A stretch of DNA of 34,275 nt from the NCBI GenBank assembly GCA_030627905.1, contig DAOVRZ010000057.1, positions 1-34,275 on the forward strand. Direction: 5' to 3'. Numbering within the stretch: position 1 is the stretch's first letter; each line of letters begins with the position of its first letter. The notes under the pieces were generated by a model. It did not search any database. It saw only the letters and a list, made by a program, of their open reading frames with translations, and was not told the origin of the DNA. The DNA is from JAGMES01 sp023128035 (GTDB taxonomy: Bacteria > Bacillota > Halanaerobiia > DY22613). The position numbers and the translations under genes were made by a program. Positions 1 to 8,852 of this stretch are shown piece by piece.

Positions 1-2590
1 AATATTCAGTAATAACATTTTCACCAATCTTTGGTGATACAGTAACAGTCTCTAATTGACCATCAGGATAAAAAGTATATGATATTACGTTTCCTTCAGC
101 ATCAGTCACATTATCTAACTTATTACCATCAGCACTCCATGCATTAGTTATAGTAAATCCTCTAGCATTTTTAATTGAGATTACATTGTGATATGAATCA
201 TATCCATAAATTGTTGTATAATTATTTTTACCTTCTCCATAATCTCGAATTACCTTGGTCAAATTTGGTATTCCGTCATCGGTATTATCGTCATATTCAT
301 AGTAGGTCATTGTTTTAGTATCGTCAACTATTTGAATCCGCTTATCTTTATAAGCAAAATTATATGTTGTAGTATCTAGAGCATCTTCTCCCTCTATCTC
401 TTTCTTCATAACTAAACCTTCACGATTCATTGTATAAATAATATCACAACCATTAACTTCAGTAACAACCCTTACCAAATTGTCTATACCATCACTTGTC
501 ATAGTTGCAAATATTGTCTCACGCCACCCATCTAACTGATCAGCAGTTCTTACAGTGTACACATCTTCACCAAAATATCCAAAATGCGTGTTATTACCCT
601 CTGGGTCAGTAACACCACTTAAGAGATGACTGCTATTAAAGTTATAATGCGTAATATGTCCTCCAAAATCTTGATACGATTCTAAATTACCATACGAATC
701 ATAATTATAATAGGCCGATCTATTTTTTGGATCTATAACTTTCCATATTCGATCATTAGAATAAAATATCTGTATTGTTCTAGCAGGAATAGACGAATCG
801 GAAATTTTATCCAATCTTCCATACACATCATAACCATAGTTGATCTTATTACCATATCTATCTTCTTTTCTCAATATTTTTTTCGTATTAGCTGAATAAA
901 TGTACTTTACTCTAGCAGGACTTTTAAAGCTATATTCACCCTTGGTACTATCATAAGTCAATGAAAGATCAATACCTTCTGGAGCTTTATACTCTGTACC
1001 TTCTTTTCTAAACAAATGTTCACTTCCATCTGCTCCTATAAGACGTACAATATTTCCTCCATCAAAAATAATAATACATGAATTTCCACTAAAAGTCCAA
1101 CCATAACCTAATACCCCTGTCTGAGCTGATTTATTACTGTTATAAGTTCTCGCAAATTCAAGATTAAATCCTTTTGCAGGAACAGATATATCCACATCCT
1201 GTAACACTAAATTTCCACTAAAAATATTAGCTGATGCAATTCCTGCTGGTCCAAGATTAAATGATTTATAAGACCAATAATTCTTTATACCTGCTCCACC
1301 TTCATATTTAACAAAAAGAGTCGGAGATTTATCCTGATAGCCTTTTTCTCTCGAATAAAAATACTTTAAACTGCTAACAAGCTCATAAGGACAGGTAAGA
1401 TAAAAACCATTATTAGGTCCAGTTCCACTTACCCATTTCTGAACCCAGGAAGGATCTAAAGCAAAATCATAATAACCAACACCGTCTATTCTTGTTGGGT
1501 TCGAAAAACTACTTGAGTAAGATGGTTTATTATCCCAAGAAATAGTGCTTTCTGCCCAACCCCTAAGCACTTCTCTAACTGAAATATCTACTGAACTTCC
1601 ACCTTTTTCACTATATAAATAAAGAGTAGCTATTGCGTGTTCGATAACAGCGTCTGGAGGAATTGTAGAAAGATCAAATTGAATCAAAGACCATTGAGAT
1701 ACCCAATTACTAAACCAGGGTTTATTCATACCTAATTCGAGATGTGTTTCTAGACCATGCTTACTTGTTAACCCATATTGAGTTATATATGCATCTTTTG
1801 AAATAGATAAATAATAAAAATCTATATAAGTTGGATCAACTTTTATAGGATAAACCCTCTCCTCAGCATTTAACCATTCCTGATCTGGTATCAATGTCAA
1901 AATAAAATGATTCCCCTGTTCCTCTATTTTCATCTCAACCTGTTCAGTATACTCCCCATTGGCATCTTCCATATTTGCCCGTGGAATCACCACTTGAATA
2001 TTATCTTCACTATCTTTAAACAAAATACTTCCATCTTCAATTTGCTCATAGCTCAAACCATGCAAATTAACTTTGAAACTAAACTGATCAGGATGCTCTG
2101 AAGAGTTCAATATAATATTCTCTTTCAAACCCAGATTATTTGAAATATACTCCAAATCAGTGTTTTGCCATACCCCACGATAAACAACCCGATTTTCATT
2201 AAACTCTCCTTGTATAGGATGTCCATCTAAAGGTTGAAAAGATATCCACGCATCACCAATTTCAAATTTCTGAGGTTTGCTCGAAACTTTAGAAAAATAA
2301 AGATGAAAATTATTTTCAGTCATCGCATAATCATAATCTATTCCTTTTTTAGCGATAAGTTTTGGATTAATATCAGTCCATTTCCCATTCTTTTTATAAT
2401 GAATCGGTATTTGATGAATTGCGGCAGTAATTGAACCATCTGGATTTAAGTAATGCTTACTGTTTACACTCCGCTTATCAACAATTTCTGGCTTTCCATT
2501 TAAATTCCCCTTCTCACTAACAGCACAAACAATAAAACTTAAATTAAATAATACCGTTAGGATTAAAAGAAATCCTATAACCTTTTTCAT
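1..2590 (-). CDS. Secreted DNRLRE / YD-repeat (RHS-like) protein, 5' part only
   Basis: An uninterrupted frame of 863 codons runs from an ATG at 2590 to the window edge, so the C-terminal part is missing. The start is supported by an AGGAAG Shine-Dalgarno site about 10 nt upstream. Residues 1-22 (MKKVIGFLLILTVLFNLSF...) form a signal peptide, so the protein is exported. Roughly residues 265-430 look like a DNRLRE domain (AYITQYG..., WAESTISWDNKPS, SPTLFVKYEG), a beta-rich module found in surface proteins. From about residue 465 the protein reads as an RHS/YD-repeat shell (NLEFARTYNS, GYDVYGRLDKI, YYNYDSYGNLESY, GYDSYHNVISI). Family knowledge: such proteins are large wall- or surface-associated shells, often with a variable C-terminal toxin or adhesive tip. 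That tip would lie outside the window, so its function cannot be judged. No immunity gene is visible. Confidence 0.9.
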   Translation of the reverse strand, partial: MKKVIGFLLILTVLFNLSFIVCAVSEKGNLNGKPEIVDKRSVNSKHYLNPDGSITAAIHQIPIHYKKNGKWTDINPKLIAKKGIDYDYAMTENNFHLYFSKVSSKPQKFEIGDAWISFQPLDGHPIQGEFNENRVVYRGVWQNTDLEYISNNLGLKENIILNSSEHPDQFSFKVNLHGLSYEQIEDGSILFKDSEDNIQVVIPRANMEDANGEYTEQVEMKIEEQGNHFILTLIPDQEWLNAEERVYPIKVDPTYIDFYYLSISKDAYITQYGLTSKHGLETHLELGMNKPWFSNWVSQWSLIQFDLSTIPPDAVIEHAIATLYLYSEKGGSSVDISVREVLRGWAESTISWDNKPSYSSSFSNPTRIDGVGYYDFALDPSWVQKWVSGTGPNNGFYLTCPYELVSSLKYFYSREKGYQDKSPTLFVKYEGGAGIKNYWSYKSFNLGPAGIASANIFSGNLVLQDVDISVPAKGFNLEFARTYNSNKSAQTGVLGYGWTFSGNSCIIIFDGGNIVRLIGADGSEHLFRKEGTEYKAPEGIDLSLTYDSTKGEYSFKSPARVKYIYSANTKKILRKEDRYGNKINYGYDVYGRLDKISDSSIPARTIQIFYSNDRIWKVIDPKNRSAYYNYDSYGNLESYQDFGGHITHYNFNSSHLLSGVTDPEGNNTHFGYFGEDVYTVRTADQLDGWRETIFATMTSDGIDNLVRVVTEVNGCDIIYTMNREGLVMKKEIEGEDALDTTTYNFAYKDKRIQIVDDTKTMTYYEYDDNTDDGIPNLTKVIRDYGEGKNNYTTIYGYDSYHNVISIKNARGFTITNAWSADGNKLDNVTDAEGNVISYTFYPDGQLETVTVSPKIGENVITEY

Positions 2591-2634
2591 AAAAATGCAC
2601 TTCCTTTCATTTTCTCATTTTAAAGACTATAATT

Positions 2635-2760
2635 AATGATTAATCCACAAAAAGTAGTCGCACAAGAGCTCCCATGCCATATATATTACTGAATTTGGCG
2701 GTTTCAGTACTCTATATGACATGGGAGTGCGACTAAAATACTTTTTGTGGGAAAATCATT
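2635..2760. repeat. Palindromic mobile-looking element, long copy (126 bp)
   Basis: The outer arms are 2635-2656 and 2739-2760, sharing CCACAAAAAGTA with its inverted copy TACTTTTTGTGG, followed inward by GTCGCAC/GTGCGAC. A second, inner hairpin has 25-nt arms (CTCCCATG...TACTGAA with three mismatches) around a 9-nt loop. The whole unit could fold into one stem of about 55 bp. A shorter relative in opposite orientation lies at 18719-18776. It sits between the end of the steA-type operon and the start of the RHS-like gene. The rest of this gap (2761-2920) is AT-rich and I see no gene in it. It may be a MITE or REP-like repeat; no transposase is present. Confidence 0.75.
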
Positions 2761-2920
2761 TAATAATAATTTTATTTTATCATTCCTTTCTACTAAATGA
2801 CTTATAAATTTTATATTTTGACCAAATATTTAATGCTAAATATGTTTTTTACATATTGTATTTCGACACTTATTGTCCATTTCCTCTTATTAATTCTTAA
2901 TTCTTAAATATATTCCATCC

Positions 2921-3733
2921 TCACTCCCTCCCCAATCTATCCAACCATCCCAACACCCGATTCTCCTCTATCAACACCGACAACGAATATCTCTCACTAT
3001 ATAAATGAACCAGCATCAGTGTAACCAAAATCCCCACTTCACCCCAAAACCCTACCGTCTGAATCAAAAAGTACCCCAATATCCCACCTAACAAATTCGC
3101 ACCAGTATCTCCAAGCATAGCTAAAGCCGATAAATCCAATGGAAAATAAAATAGCATTAGCGGAACCAATGGTATCGCCAGATACCAGATATCACCCAAC
3201 TGCCAATAAACCACAAACAATGCCAAAAGACTCACCGTAAAAACCTTCAATGCCCGTCCAGGCCGCAAATCAAGCAAATTAATAAAATTGGTTAACAACA
3301 ACAGAGTAAACCAACTTATCACCGCTTCAACTGCCTGATCAGTCGAATAATACACAACTACCAGAGAAATTACCGCAGCACCCAATGCCTTCAATCCCCC
3401 GGTAGTTAACCTTCCTTTCAACAAACATCCAAAATGGCCGATCAACCCCCTTGCCTTTCGATTTCCCAGAAGATCATCAATAAATCCCAAAAACGAAAAA
3501 ATCCCTGTTAAAAGTAAGATAGGAAAGAAACGCTGAATTGAATATAAACCAATAATATAACCAATAGACCAAAGAGTAGCCAGATTAAAAAATAAATACA
3601 ATCCCATTCCAACAGGAATCTCTTTCCTCTGATAATTTTCCTGTATCGCATCTGCATCTATCAACAGATTCAAAAACAACGGTCTTGTCACAAAAGCTAA
3701 TACAACACAAAATAGAGCAAATAAATATATCAT
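2921..3733 (-). CDS. MraY/WecA-family (GT4) phosphoglycosyl transferase-like membrane protein
   Basis: About 270 aa, multi-pass membrane protein. MraY/WecA signatures are visible: GFIDDLLGNR (the DD motif), NFINLLDLRPGRALK in place of the usual N-LDG-DG motif, and LGDTGANLLGG near the C-terminus. The family transfers a phospho-sugar to a polyprenyl phosphate. The altered NLLDLRPGR segment and the short length mean this is a side branch, not the essential MraY. I chose the start at 3733 (MIYLFALF), not an upstream in-frame ATG at 3769, because it overlaps the preceding gene's stop as ATGA and has AAAGGTGGG just upstream. It is the last gene of the steA-steB-GT2 operon, so a role in envelope glycan or lipid-linked precursor chemistry is inferred. 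Confidence 0.8.
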   Translation of the reverse strand: MIYLFALFCVVLAFVTRPLFLNLLIDADAIQENYQRKEIPVGMGLYLFFNLATLWSIGYIIGLYSIQRFFPILLLTGIFSFLGFIDDLLGNRKARGLIGHFGCLLKGRLTTGGLKALGAAVISLVVVYYSTDQAVEAVISWFTLLLLTNFINLLDLRPGRALKVFTVSLLALFVVYWQLGDIWYLAIPLVPLMLFYFPLDLSALAMLGDTGANLLGGILGYFLIQTVGFWGEVGILVTLMLVHLYSERYSLSVLIEENRVLGWLDRLGRE

Positions 3734-4434
3734 AGATTCTTCCCACCTTTCTTTGATCGGTAACGCCAAAAACTTCTAAGCAATGTACTAAAAATATCTA
3801 CAAATTGTTCTCCTCTATGCTTAAATCCAGCTAGATTACGTCCAGTCTCACGATGAGTCATCTCTAAAGGTACTTCAAGAATCCTAAATCCATGATAGTG
3901 TGCATCGATTGTTAATGCTACCTCCATCCCCCAACCAGGTTGAAATAAGCCAATTTTTTTCATCACATCACGTTTAAGAGCACGTTGACCTGAGATCGGT
4001 GCTTCAAATTTTTCTCCCGTAAAATAATTTAAACCATAACGGGCCAGCCCCTTAACAAGACCAAACCCTCCTTTTTTCCCTGATGATGGAAATTTCCCAA
4101 TAGTCATATCTGCTTTATCATATAAAATCGGCTGTAAAAGCTCTTTAACAAATTTAGCTGATTCCTTTAAATCAGCATCTATCAGAAGTAAAATTTCTCC
4201 CTTAGCTTCTTTAAGTCCATGATTCATTGCCCTTCCTTTCCCGAGATTCTCTAAAAGAGAAATCACCTTTGCTCCATACATCCTGGCAATCTCCCCAGTA
4301 TTATCTTTTGAACCATCATCAATAGTTATAATCTCAAACTCTTCATCCTGTAGCAGCAATGTTTGATAAACACTCTGAATCGTCATTCCAATCCTTTTTT
4401 CTTCGTTAAATGCCGGTATGAGTACTGATATCAT
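3730..4434 (-). CDS. Family 2 glycosyltransferase
   Basis: 234 aa, GT-A fold glycosyltransferase of the dolichyl-phosphate-sugar synthase/GT2 type. The N-terminus VLIPAFNEEKRIG, the DDGSKDNT segment that binds the nucleotide, NLGKGRAMNHGL, and the metal-binding LLIDADL (DxD) are all present. A C-terminal RETGRNLAGFKHRG segment follows. No membrane segment is seen, so it is cytosolic or peripheral. The start at 4434 is fixed by the family N-terminus and an AGGGTGA site; it overlaps the end of the steB-like gene by 29 nt, and its stop overlaps the next gene as ATGA, so translation is probably coupled. Donor and acceptor are unknown; the lipid-linked chemistry of the next gene suggests a polyprenyl-phosphate acceptor. 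Confidence 0.9.
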   Translation of the reverse strand: MISVLIPAFNEEKRIGMTIQSVYQTLLLQDEEFEIITIDDGSKDNTGEIARMYGAKVISLLENLGKGRAMNHGLKEAKGEILLLIDADLKESAKFVKELLQPILYDKADMTIGKFPSSGKKGGFGLVKGLARYGLNYFTGEKFEAPISGQRALKRDVMKKIGLFQPGWGMEVALTIDAHYHGFRILEVPLEMTHRETGRNLAGFKHRGEQFVDIFSTLLRSFWRYRSKKGGKNL

Positions 4435-5041
4435 TCAACTCACCCTTTTTAAGATATTCTTCCTTTATTTTGATCTCTCCAAAAGATTTAACTAGCTGGT
4501 ATAGTCCCTTTTTCGATGAAATCTCCTCTATTGTCGGATGAAAAATCTGTCCTTGCTGAAAAATTTCTCCCACCTCTGTTGGTATCACCTGAGCTAGCAC
4601 CACACAAAAATCCCATCCTTCCAATTGACCACCACTTTGTTCCTCATCGTCACTATAAATTTCTCCTAACTCCGCAACATCCAACCCGGCAATTATTAAT
4701 ACTTCCATCACATCCATACTCTGCGCCCAAACCTCTTTTGCATCATTCACCACCACACATTGCAAACCTGTTAACTGTTCAGCAATCGCATCATGAAAAA
4801 GTTGATTGATAAACTCCTCCTGTTCTACCATCATACCTTCTATATCTATCACCTTATCCCTAAATTGATTATTCTGACTCCGCAAATTTTTTAAATCTTC
4901 TTCAATCTGTACAATTAATATCTGCTGTTCTCTGACAATTCCATCATCTCCAATCATAGCACTCCCTACTAAAATCCCTGTTCCTAATGCTAAAAAGATG
5001 GCAATAATTGTTGTTAGATGATATTTCAGATCTATAACCAC
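4406..5041 (-). CDS. SteB/MctB-like membrane-anchored coiled-coil protein ("copper transporter" family)
   Basis: 211 aa. GTG start at 5041 with AAAGGGGG upstream. Residues 1-30 (DLKYHLTTIIAIFLALGTGILVGS) hold one membrane anchor with the pattern typical of the DUF3186/MctB family, followed by a predicted coiled coil (EQQILIVQIEEDLKNLRSQ). The remainder is an alpha/beta domain outside the membrane. Database entries call the family 'copper transporter', but I see no metal-binding motif. In Corynebacterium the SteA-SteB pair acts in cell separation and the cytokinetic ring, and the gene directly upstream here is steA-like. The protein is shorter than many family members (about 300 aa), mainly at the C-terminus, where it overlaps the GT2 gene. 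Confidence 0.75.
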   Translation of the reverse strand: MVIDLKYHLTTIIAIFLALGTGILVGSAMIGDDGIVREQQILIVQIEEDLKNLRSQNNQFRDKVIDIEGMMVEQEEFINQLFHDAIAEQLTGLQCVVVNDAKEVWAQSMDVMEVLIIAGLDVAELGEIYSDDEEQSGGQLEGWDFCVVLAQVIPTEVGEIFQQGQIFHPTIEEISSKKGLYQLVKSFGEIKIKEEYLKKGELNDISTHTGI

Positions 5042-5080
5042 AGATAAACCCCCTTTTTAAGAGCAATTAAGAATTAAAAA

Positions 5081-6199
5081 TTAAAAATTAAAATTAAGTC
5101 TTAGCCAAACTACTAATAGACGGACGAGTTGTTTGATGGGTGGGGAGACTAGGATGATGATAAAAATTGGGATTAGGGCTGCTATGATAAGACAAGTTAC
5201 ATCCTTTCGTGTGAAACCTTTCCGATATAAATTACTTACTCCCCTAGCATCTACAAGAATCGAACCAATTTTCATTCTCGTCAAAAAAGTACTTGCCATC
5301 CCAGGACGTCCTTTTTCAAGAAAATCAATAATATTAGAATGAGTACCAACTGCGACAATCAAAGTTGCTCCATACTCATAAGCTAATAACATGGCTATAT
5401 CTTCACTTGTACCAGGAGCCGGAAAAGTAATACCTTTAAGATTTAGTTTCTCCAGACGCGACAAACCTGGTGCTCGCCCATCTGGATATGCATGAACTAT
5501 CAGTTCAGATCCTAATAATAGAGCTTTGTCACTCACACTATCCATATCTCCAATGATTATATCAGGCTTTAAATCTAATTCTAAGCAGGCATCAGCTCCT
5601 CCATCCACACCAATGATTACTGGTTTTAAATCAGTAATATAGCTATGAATGGCTCTAAGATCTGCTTGATAATCCTGACCTCTAACAACAATCAATACAT
5701 GACGATCCTGAATCAATGTTTTCACATCAGGAACTCTTAAATCAAAGATTAATGCTTTCTCTTTCTTTGCATACTGTAAAGTATTTTCTACAAATTTGTC
5801 CAATTCAATCTCTAAATTATCTCTAGTTTTTTTTATAAGTTCCTCCGTTTTCTCTTCAGTAAGTATCTCTCCTTGACCAACCATTTTCTTATTCAATAAT
5901 ATTTGATTATCTATAACTTCTACAAAGTCACCTTCATGTAACTTCTCAAAAATATTTTCTCCAACTTTATCTATTAAAAGCACTCCTGCCTCATTCAACA
6001 CAGATGGCCCTAGATTAGGGTAACGACCACTTATAGAAGATGTAGCATTGATCACAACCTTTACGCCCGTCCTAGCCAAAGAGCGCGCTGCCACTTCATC
6101 TAAATCTTTATGTTTAATAACAGCAATATCCCCTTGCTTTAAACGTTTCACAAGATTTTTTGTTTTACTATCAAGTTTCACAACCCCACGAAAGATCAA
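5081..6199 (-). CDS. steA: SteA-like putative cytokinetic ring protein
   Basis: About 372 aa. The N-terminal half starts with FRGVVKLDSKTKNLVKRL and GDIAVIKHKDLDEVAA, typical of SteA. The middle holds a thiamin-pyrophosphokinase-like nucleotide fold (VIIGVDGGADACLELDLKP, IIIGDMDSVSD). The C-terminus has a membrane segment (TCLIIAALIPIFIIILVSPP). I prefer the TTG at 6199 because GGAGGAGA lies 5-8 nt upstream of it; the in-frame GTG at 6214 would lie upstream of that site. The family is linked to cell separation in actinobacteria. Here it heads a four-gene envelope operon, separated from spo0A by a large terminator. Between it and steB is a short AT-rich tandem run (5070-5100, AATTAAA-like units). 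Function in Firmicutes is inferred from the family. Confidence 0.8.
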   Translation of the reverse strand: MIFRGVVKLDSKTKNLVKRLKQGDIAVIKHKDLDEVAARSLARTGVKVVINATSSISGRYPNLGPSVLNEAGVLLIDKVGENIFEKLHEGDFVEVIDNQILLNKKMVGQGEILTEEKTEELIKKTRDNLEIELDKFVENTLQYAKKEKALIFDLRVPDVKTLIQDRHVLIVVRGQDYQADLRAIHSYITDLKPVIIGVDGGADACLELDLKPDIIIGDMDSVSDKALLLGSELIVHAYPDGRAPGLSRLEKLNLKGITFPAPGTSEDIAMLLAYEYGATLIVAVGTHSNIIDFLEKGRPGMASTFLTRMKIGSILVDARGVSNLYRKGFTRKDVTCLIIAALIPIFIIILVSPPIKQLVRLLVVWLRLNFNF

Positions 6200-6306
6200 T
6201 AAATTCTCCTCCACTTTTTAATGATAGTATTTCAATAATCACCAAATTTCATTCTCCAAAACGCAATAACTAGCCCTCAATATTCCACCTTGTATATTAA
6301 CAAAAT

Positions 6307-6398
6307 CAGGGTCATAAAAAAAAAAAGTGTGGTAAAAAACGTCACTGCGATATTTCGCAGTGACGTTTTTTACCACACTTTTTTTTTTTATGATCCTG
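6307..6398 (-). terminator. Very long near-perfect hairpin terminator after spo0A
   Basis: Two 44-nt arms (6307-6350 and 6355-6398) around a TATT loop differ at a single position (CAGGGTCAT versus CAGGATCAT). The inner 24 bp is followed by exactly 11 T, so it is a complete intrinsic terminator for spo0A on the minus strand. Because the arms also carry 11 A, it is symmetric and would work in both directions. The length is far above the usual terminator size. Confidence 0.9.
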
Positions 6399-6432
6399 GT
6401 CATTTATAGCTCAGTCAATTTCAAGGAGAATA

Positions 6433-7212
6433 CTAGCTAGCCCTCAACTCTAACCTCAACTTATCCGCAATCTTCGCAATAAACTGAGAATTAGTAGGTT
6501 TACCACTTTCAGTTGTAACCGAATGACCAAAAATGTTATTAATTGCTTTAGTATTACCACGCTCCCATGAAACTTCTATAGCATGACGAATCGCCCGCTC
6601 AACACGACTTGGTGTAGTATTAAACTTTTTAGCAACCAAAGGATACAATTCTTTCGTAATTGCACCTAACAACTCGATCTCATTAATCACCATCTCAATT
6701 GCTTCACGTACGTATAAATATCCCTTGATATGTGCAGGTACCCCAATTTGATGCATTATCTCAGTAATCCGAATGCTCGCGTCTTTTTTCTTTGATGTAA
6801 ATACAACCCCTGCAAAACTGGTGGTAACTTTTACAGGACTCATTAATTGATCAATTCTATCAACAAGCTTTTCCAAATCAAAAGGTTTCATAATATAATA
6901 GCTAGCCCCTAATTCGACTACCCGCTGAGTAACTTCTTCATGTCCAAAAGCTGTTAACATAATAATCTTCTGATCTTGTATCATGCTTTGCTTATTAAGC
7001 TCCTCTAAAACACCAATCCCATCAAGATGTGGCATAATGATATCTAAAATCACAATATCCGGCTGATGTTCTTTGATCAATTCCAAACCTTCAATGCCAT
7101 TATATGCGATTCCTACAACTCGCATATGATCCTGTTGATCTAAATACTCCTTCACCAACTCACAAAATTCTTTGTTATCATCCACCAAAATAATTCTGAT
7201 ATCTTCTGACAA
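6433..7212 (-). CDS. spo0A: Sporulation master response regulator Spo0A
   Basis: 259 aa, full length. Residues 1-125 are a receiver domain: acidic pair D11/D12, phosphoacceptor D57 in DIVILDIIMPHLDG, the conserved T in MLTAFG, and the lysine of YYIMKPFD. The C-terminal effector domain has the Spo0A recognition region (TTPSRVERAIRHAIEVSWERGN and FGHSVTTESGKPTNSQFIA). When phosphorylated by the phosphorelay it activates or represses early sporulation genes. The start codon is TTG at 7212, 8 nt from AAGGAGGGAA. It lies downstream of spoIVB, the usual Firmicute arrangement, and has its own terminator. The 200-nt leader (7213-7409) contains a CATCTTTGCC/AAGATGG inverted repeat but no gene; no confident 0A box was found. 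Confidence 0.98.
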   Translation of the reverse strand: MSEDIRIILVDDNKEFCELVKEYLDQQDHMRVVGIAYNGIEGLELIKEHQPDIVILDIIMPHLDGIGVLEELNKQSMIQDQKIIMLTAFGHEEVTQRVVELGASYYIMKPFDLEKLVDRIDQLMSPVKVTTSFAGVVFTSKKKDASIRITEIMHQIGVPAHIKGYLYVREAIEMVINEIELLGAITKELYPLVAKKFNTTPSRVERAIRHAIEVSWERGNTKAINNIFGHSVTTESGKPTNSQFIAKIADKLRLELRAS

Positions 7213-7401
7213 AATAATTCCCTCCTTAAAGTTATGTTTGTTAAATAGTCAAAAAATTGCAAAAAATATTTCCATCTTATTCTATTAGCATTAATAATTG
7301 CTTAAAAAGGCAAAGATGGTCGTTTAATTACTTTCATTTATTACTTTCGCCATAAAAAAATATATTCCTTTTTTTTAACTAAAAAAATACCAAAAAAAAG
7401 A

Positions 7402-7429
7402 AGCAAGAGTTATCGCGCTAACTCTTGCT
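7402..7429 (-). terminator. Terminator overlapping the 3' end of spoIVB
   Basis: An 11-bp perfect stem (AGCAAGAGTTA/TAACTCTTGCT) with loop GCGCGA is followed on the minus strand by TCTTTTTTTT. The stem includes the last codons and the TAA stop of spoIVB, so coding and termination share the same bases. Confidence 0.9.
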
Positions 7430-8735
7430 GACCTTTTAGACTATTTAACCCTGCTTCTTTGATCATCCACTCTGCCAAAACTCCATAACCTTTTTTTGGA
7501 TCATTAACAAATACATGTGTCACAGCACCTACAAACCTACCATTTTGCACTATTGGACTACCGCTCATACCTTGTATAATTCCACCTGTAATTCGAAGTA
7601 ACGTAGGATCAATAATTTCAATGATTAATCCCTTCGATGCTGATTTAGATTGATAAAAAACACGTTCAATCTTTATAGCAAATTTCTCAATATTTCCACC
7701 TTCAACTACAGTATAAATCCATGCCTTTTCGCATTCTATCTGCCTGCTTGTTGCTACTGGAATCGGTTCTTTAAAAAAAGAATTTTCAGGCATTGTATTT
7801 AGTTTTCCATAAATTCCATATTCACAATTTTTATCGATTACACCTAGCACATCCTGATAATCTGTAAAAGTTCCTAATTTTTCTCCCGGAACACCCCGTC
7901 TTCCTGAGTTAATTCCAGAAATATGAGCTTTAACAATCTCACCTGCCCGAATTTTAATCGGTTTTCTAGTGTACGCATCAGTTATCACATGGCCTAATGC
8001 TCCATAATATCCGCTCTTTGGTTCATAAAAAGTCATAGTCCCGACACCTGCTACGCCGTCTTCAATATATAGACCAATCATATAAACTCCATCTTTGTTC
8101 TGAACAGGTTGAAGCATCTTCGTTTCAACTTTCCCATTTTTGTCTCTCACCTTGGTCATTAAAGGCTTTCCTTGACGACCCGCCTCATAAATCTGAGTCG
8201 CTACATCCTGCTTTGAATATAGTTTCTTACTATTCATCTCCAACAAATAATCCCCTGGGCCAATTCCACCTTCCCTCGCAGGATAATATCTCTTCCCATC
8301 CTTACCATCAACATAAGAATCCTCAACCACCATCACTCCATCTGAATGAAGCAAAACTCCAATGGAATGTCCACTTGGATAAACATACACCTCTGGCCTT
8401 ACGTCAACTTCCATATGCCGTATCGGAAGTAAGCCAAACAGCTTAAAATCTACTCGTACTGTACCAACCGTATTTGATTGCAATTGAATTGGATCAGAAA
8501 GGTTAATCTTTAACCTTTCTTCGTTCAGAAGTTGACCATTAATCAATAGCTGCTCAGGATTATCACAAGAGATGTAAACATCAAAAGGAAAATGAATCTG
8601 TAACGACTGATCTATCCCTTGAATAATCTTAAGCTGGGATGGAAATCCCATTTTAGTGATAAATTGAGGTAATAAGACTACAGCTACTACAAGAAAAAGA
8701 GCACAACTCAACAACAGCCATTTTTTTTGTTTCAC
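7410..8735 (-). CDS. spoIVB: SpoIVB-type S55 peptidase (sigma-K checkpoint)
   Basis: About 441 aa. An N-terminal membrane anchor (KKWLLLSCALFLVVAVVLL) is followed by a PDZ domain (VEDSYVDGKDGKRYYPA, GDYLLEMN) and an S55 peptidase domain. The catalytic His is in GALGHVITD (about residue 249) and the catalytic Ser in GMSGSP (about 391-393). Family knowledge: SpoIVB is secreted from the forespore and triggers pro-sigma-K processing in the mother cell. I choose the GTG at 8735 because AGGAGTG lies 12 nt upstream and the membrane anchor then begins at residue 3; an upstream ATG at 8801 would add 22 residues and has no good ribosome site. Located between recN and spo0A as in most spore formers. Confidence 0.95.
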   Translation of the reverse strand: MKQKKWLLLSCALFLVVAVVLLPQFITKMGFPSQLKIIQGIDQSLQIHFPFDVYISCDNPEQLLINGQLLNEERLKINLSDPIQLQSNTVGTVRVDFKLFGLLPIRHMEVDVRPEVYVYPSGHSIGVLLHSDGVMVVEDSYVDGKDGKRYYPAREGGIGPGDYLLEMNSKKLYSKQDVATQIYEAGRQGKPLMTKVRDKNGKVETKMLQPVQNKDGVYMIGLYIEDGVAGVGTMTFYEPKSGYYGALGHVITDAYTRKPIKIRAGEIVKAHISGINSGRRGVPGEKLGTFTDYQDVLGVIDKNCEYGIYGKLNTMPENSFFKEPIPVATSRQIECEKAWIYTVVEGGNIEKFAIKIERVFYQSKSASKGLIIEIIDPTLLRITGGIIQGMSGSPIVQNGRFVGAVTHVFVNDPKKGYGVLAEWMIKEAGLNSLKGQQELAR

Positions 8736-8793
8736 CGAAAGATCACACTCCTGGCCTATCTCCCCTTCTGTGTGCCCCTCAGCGAAATATAAG

Positions 8794-8823
8794 AAGAGCA
8801 TCTTCTAATATAAAGATGCCCTT
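8794..8823 (-). terminator. Probable terminator after recN
   Basis: An 11-bp stem (8794-8804 with 8813-8823) contains one mismatch that becomes a G-U pair in the minus-strand RNA. It is followed by a moderately T-rich tail (CTTATATTT). It sits between recN and spoIVB. Confidence 0.55.
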
Positions 8824-8852
8824 TTAAAAAAACAAATATGCAATTCAAAATT

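Noticed and set aside
1907..2434. Two short plus-strand frames
   Set aside because: Antisense to the RHS-like gene, hydrophobic shadow frames without ribosome sites.
2635..2760. Simple terminator for the MraY-like gene
   Set aside because: The arms are long with a nested hairpin, no T-tract follows on the minus strand, and a related copy exists elsewhere upstream of xseA.
4516..4809. 97-codon plus-strand frame
   Set aside because: Antisense to the steB-like gene; Pro/His-rich composition typical of a shadow frame, no ribosome site.
5070..5100. AATTAAA-type tandem run as a regulatory repeat
   Set aside because: Short and low complexity; similar AT runs occur elsewhere (for example near 2890), so chance is the simpler reading.
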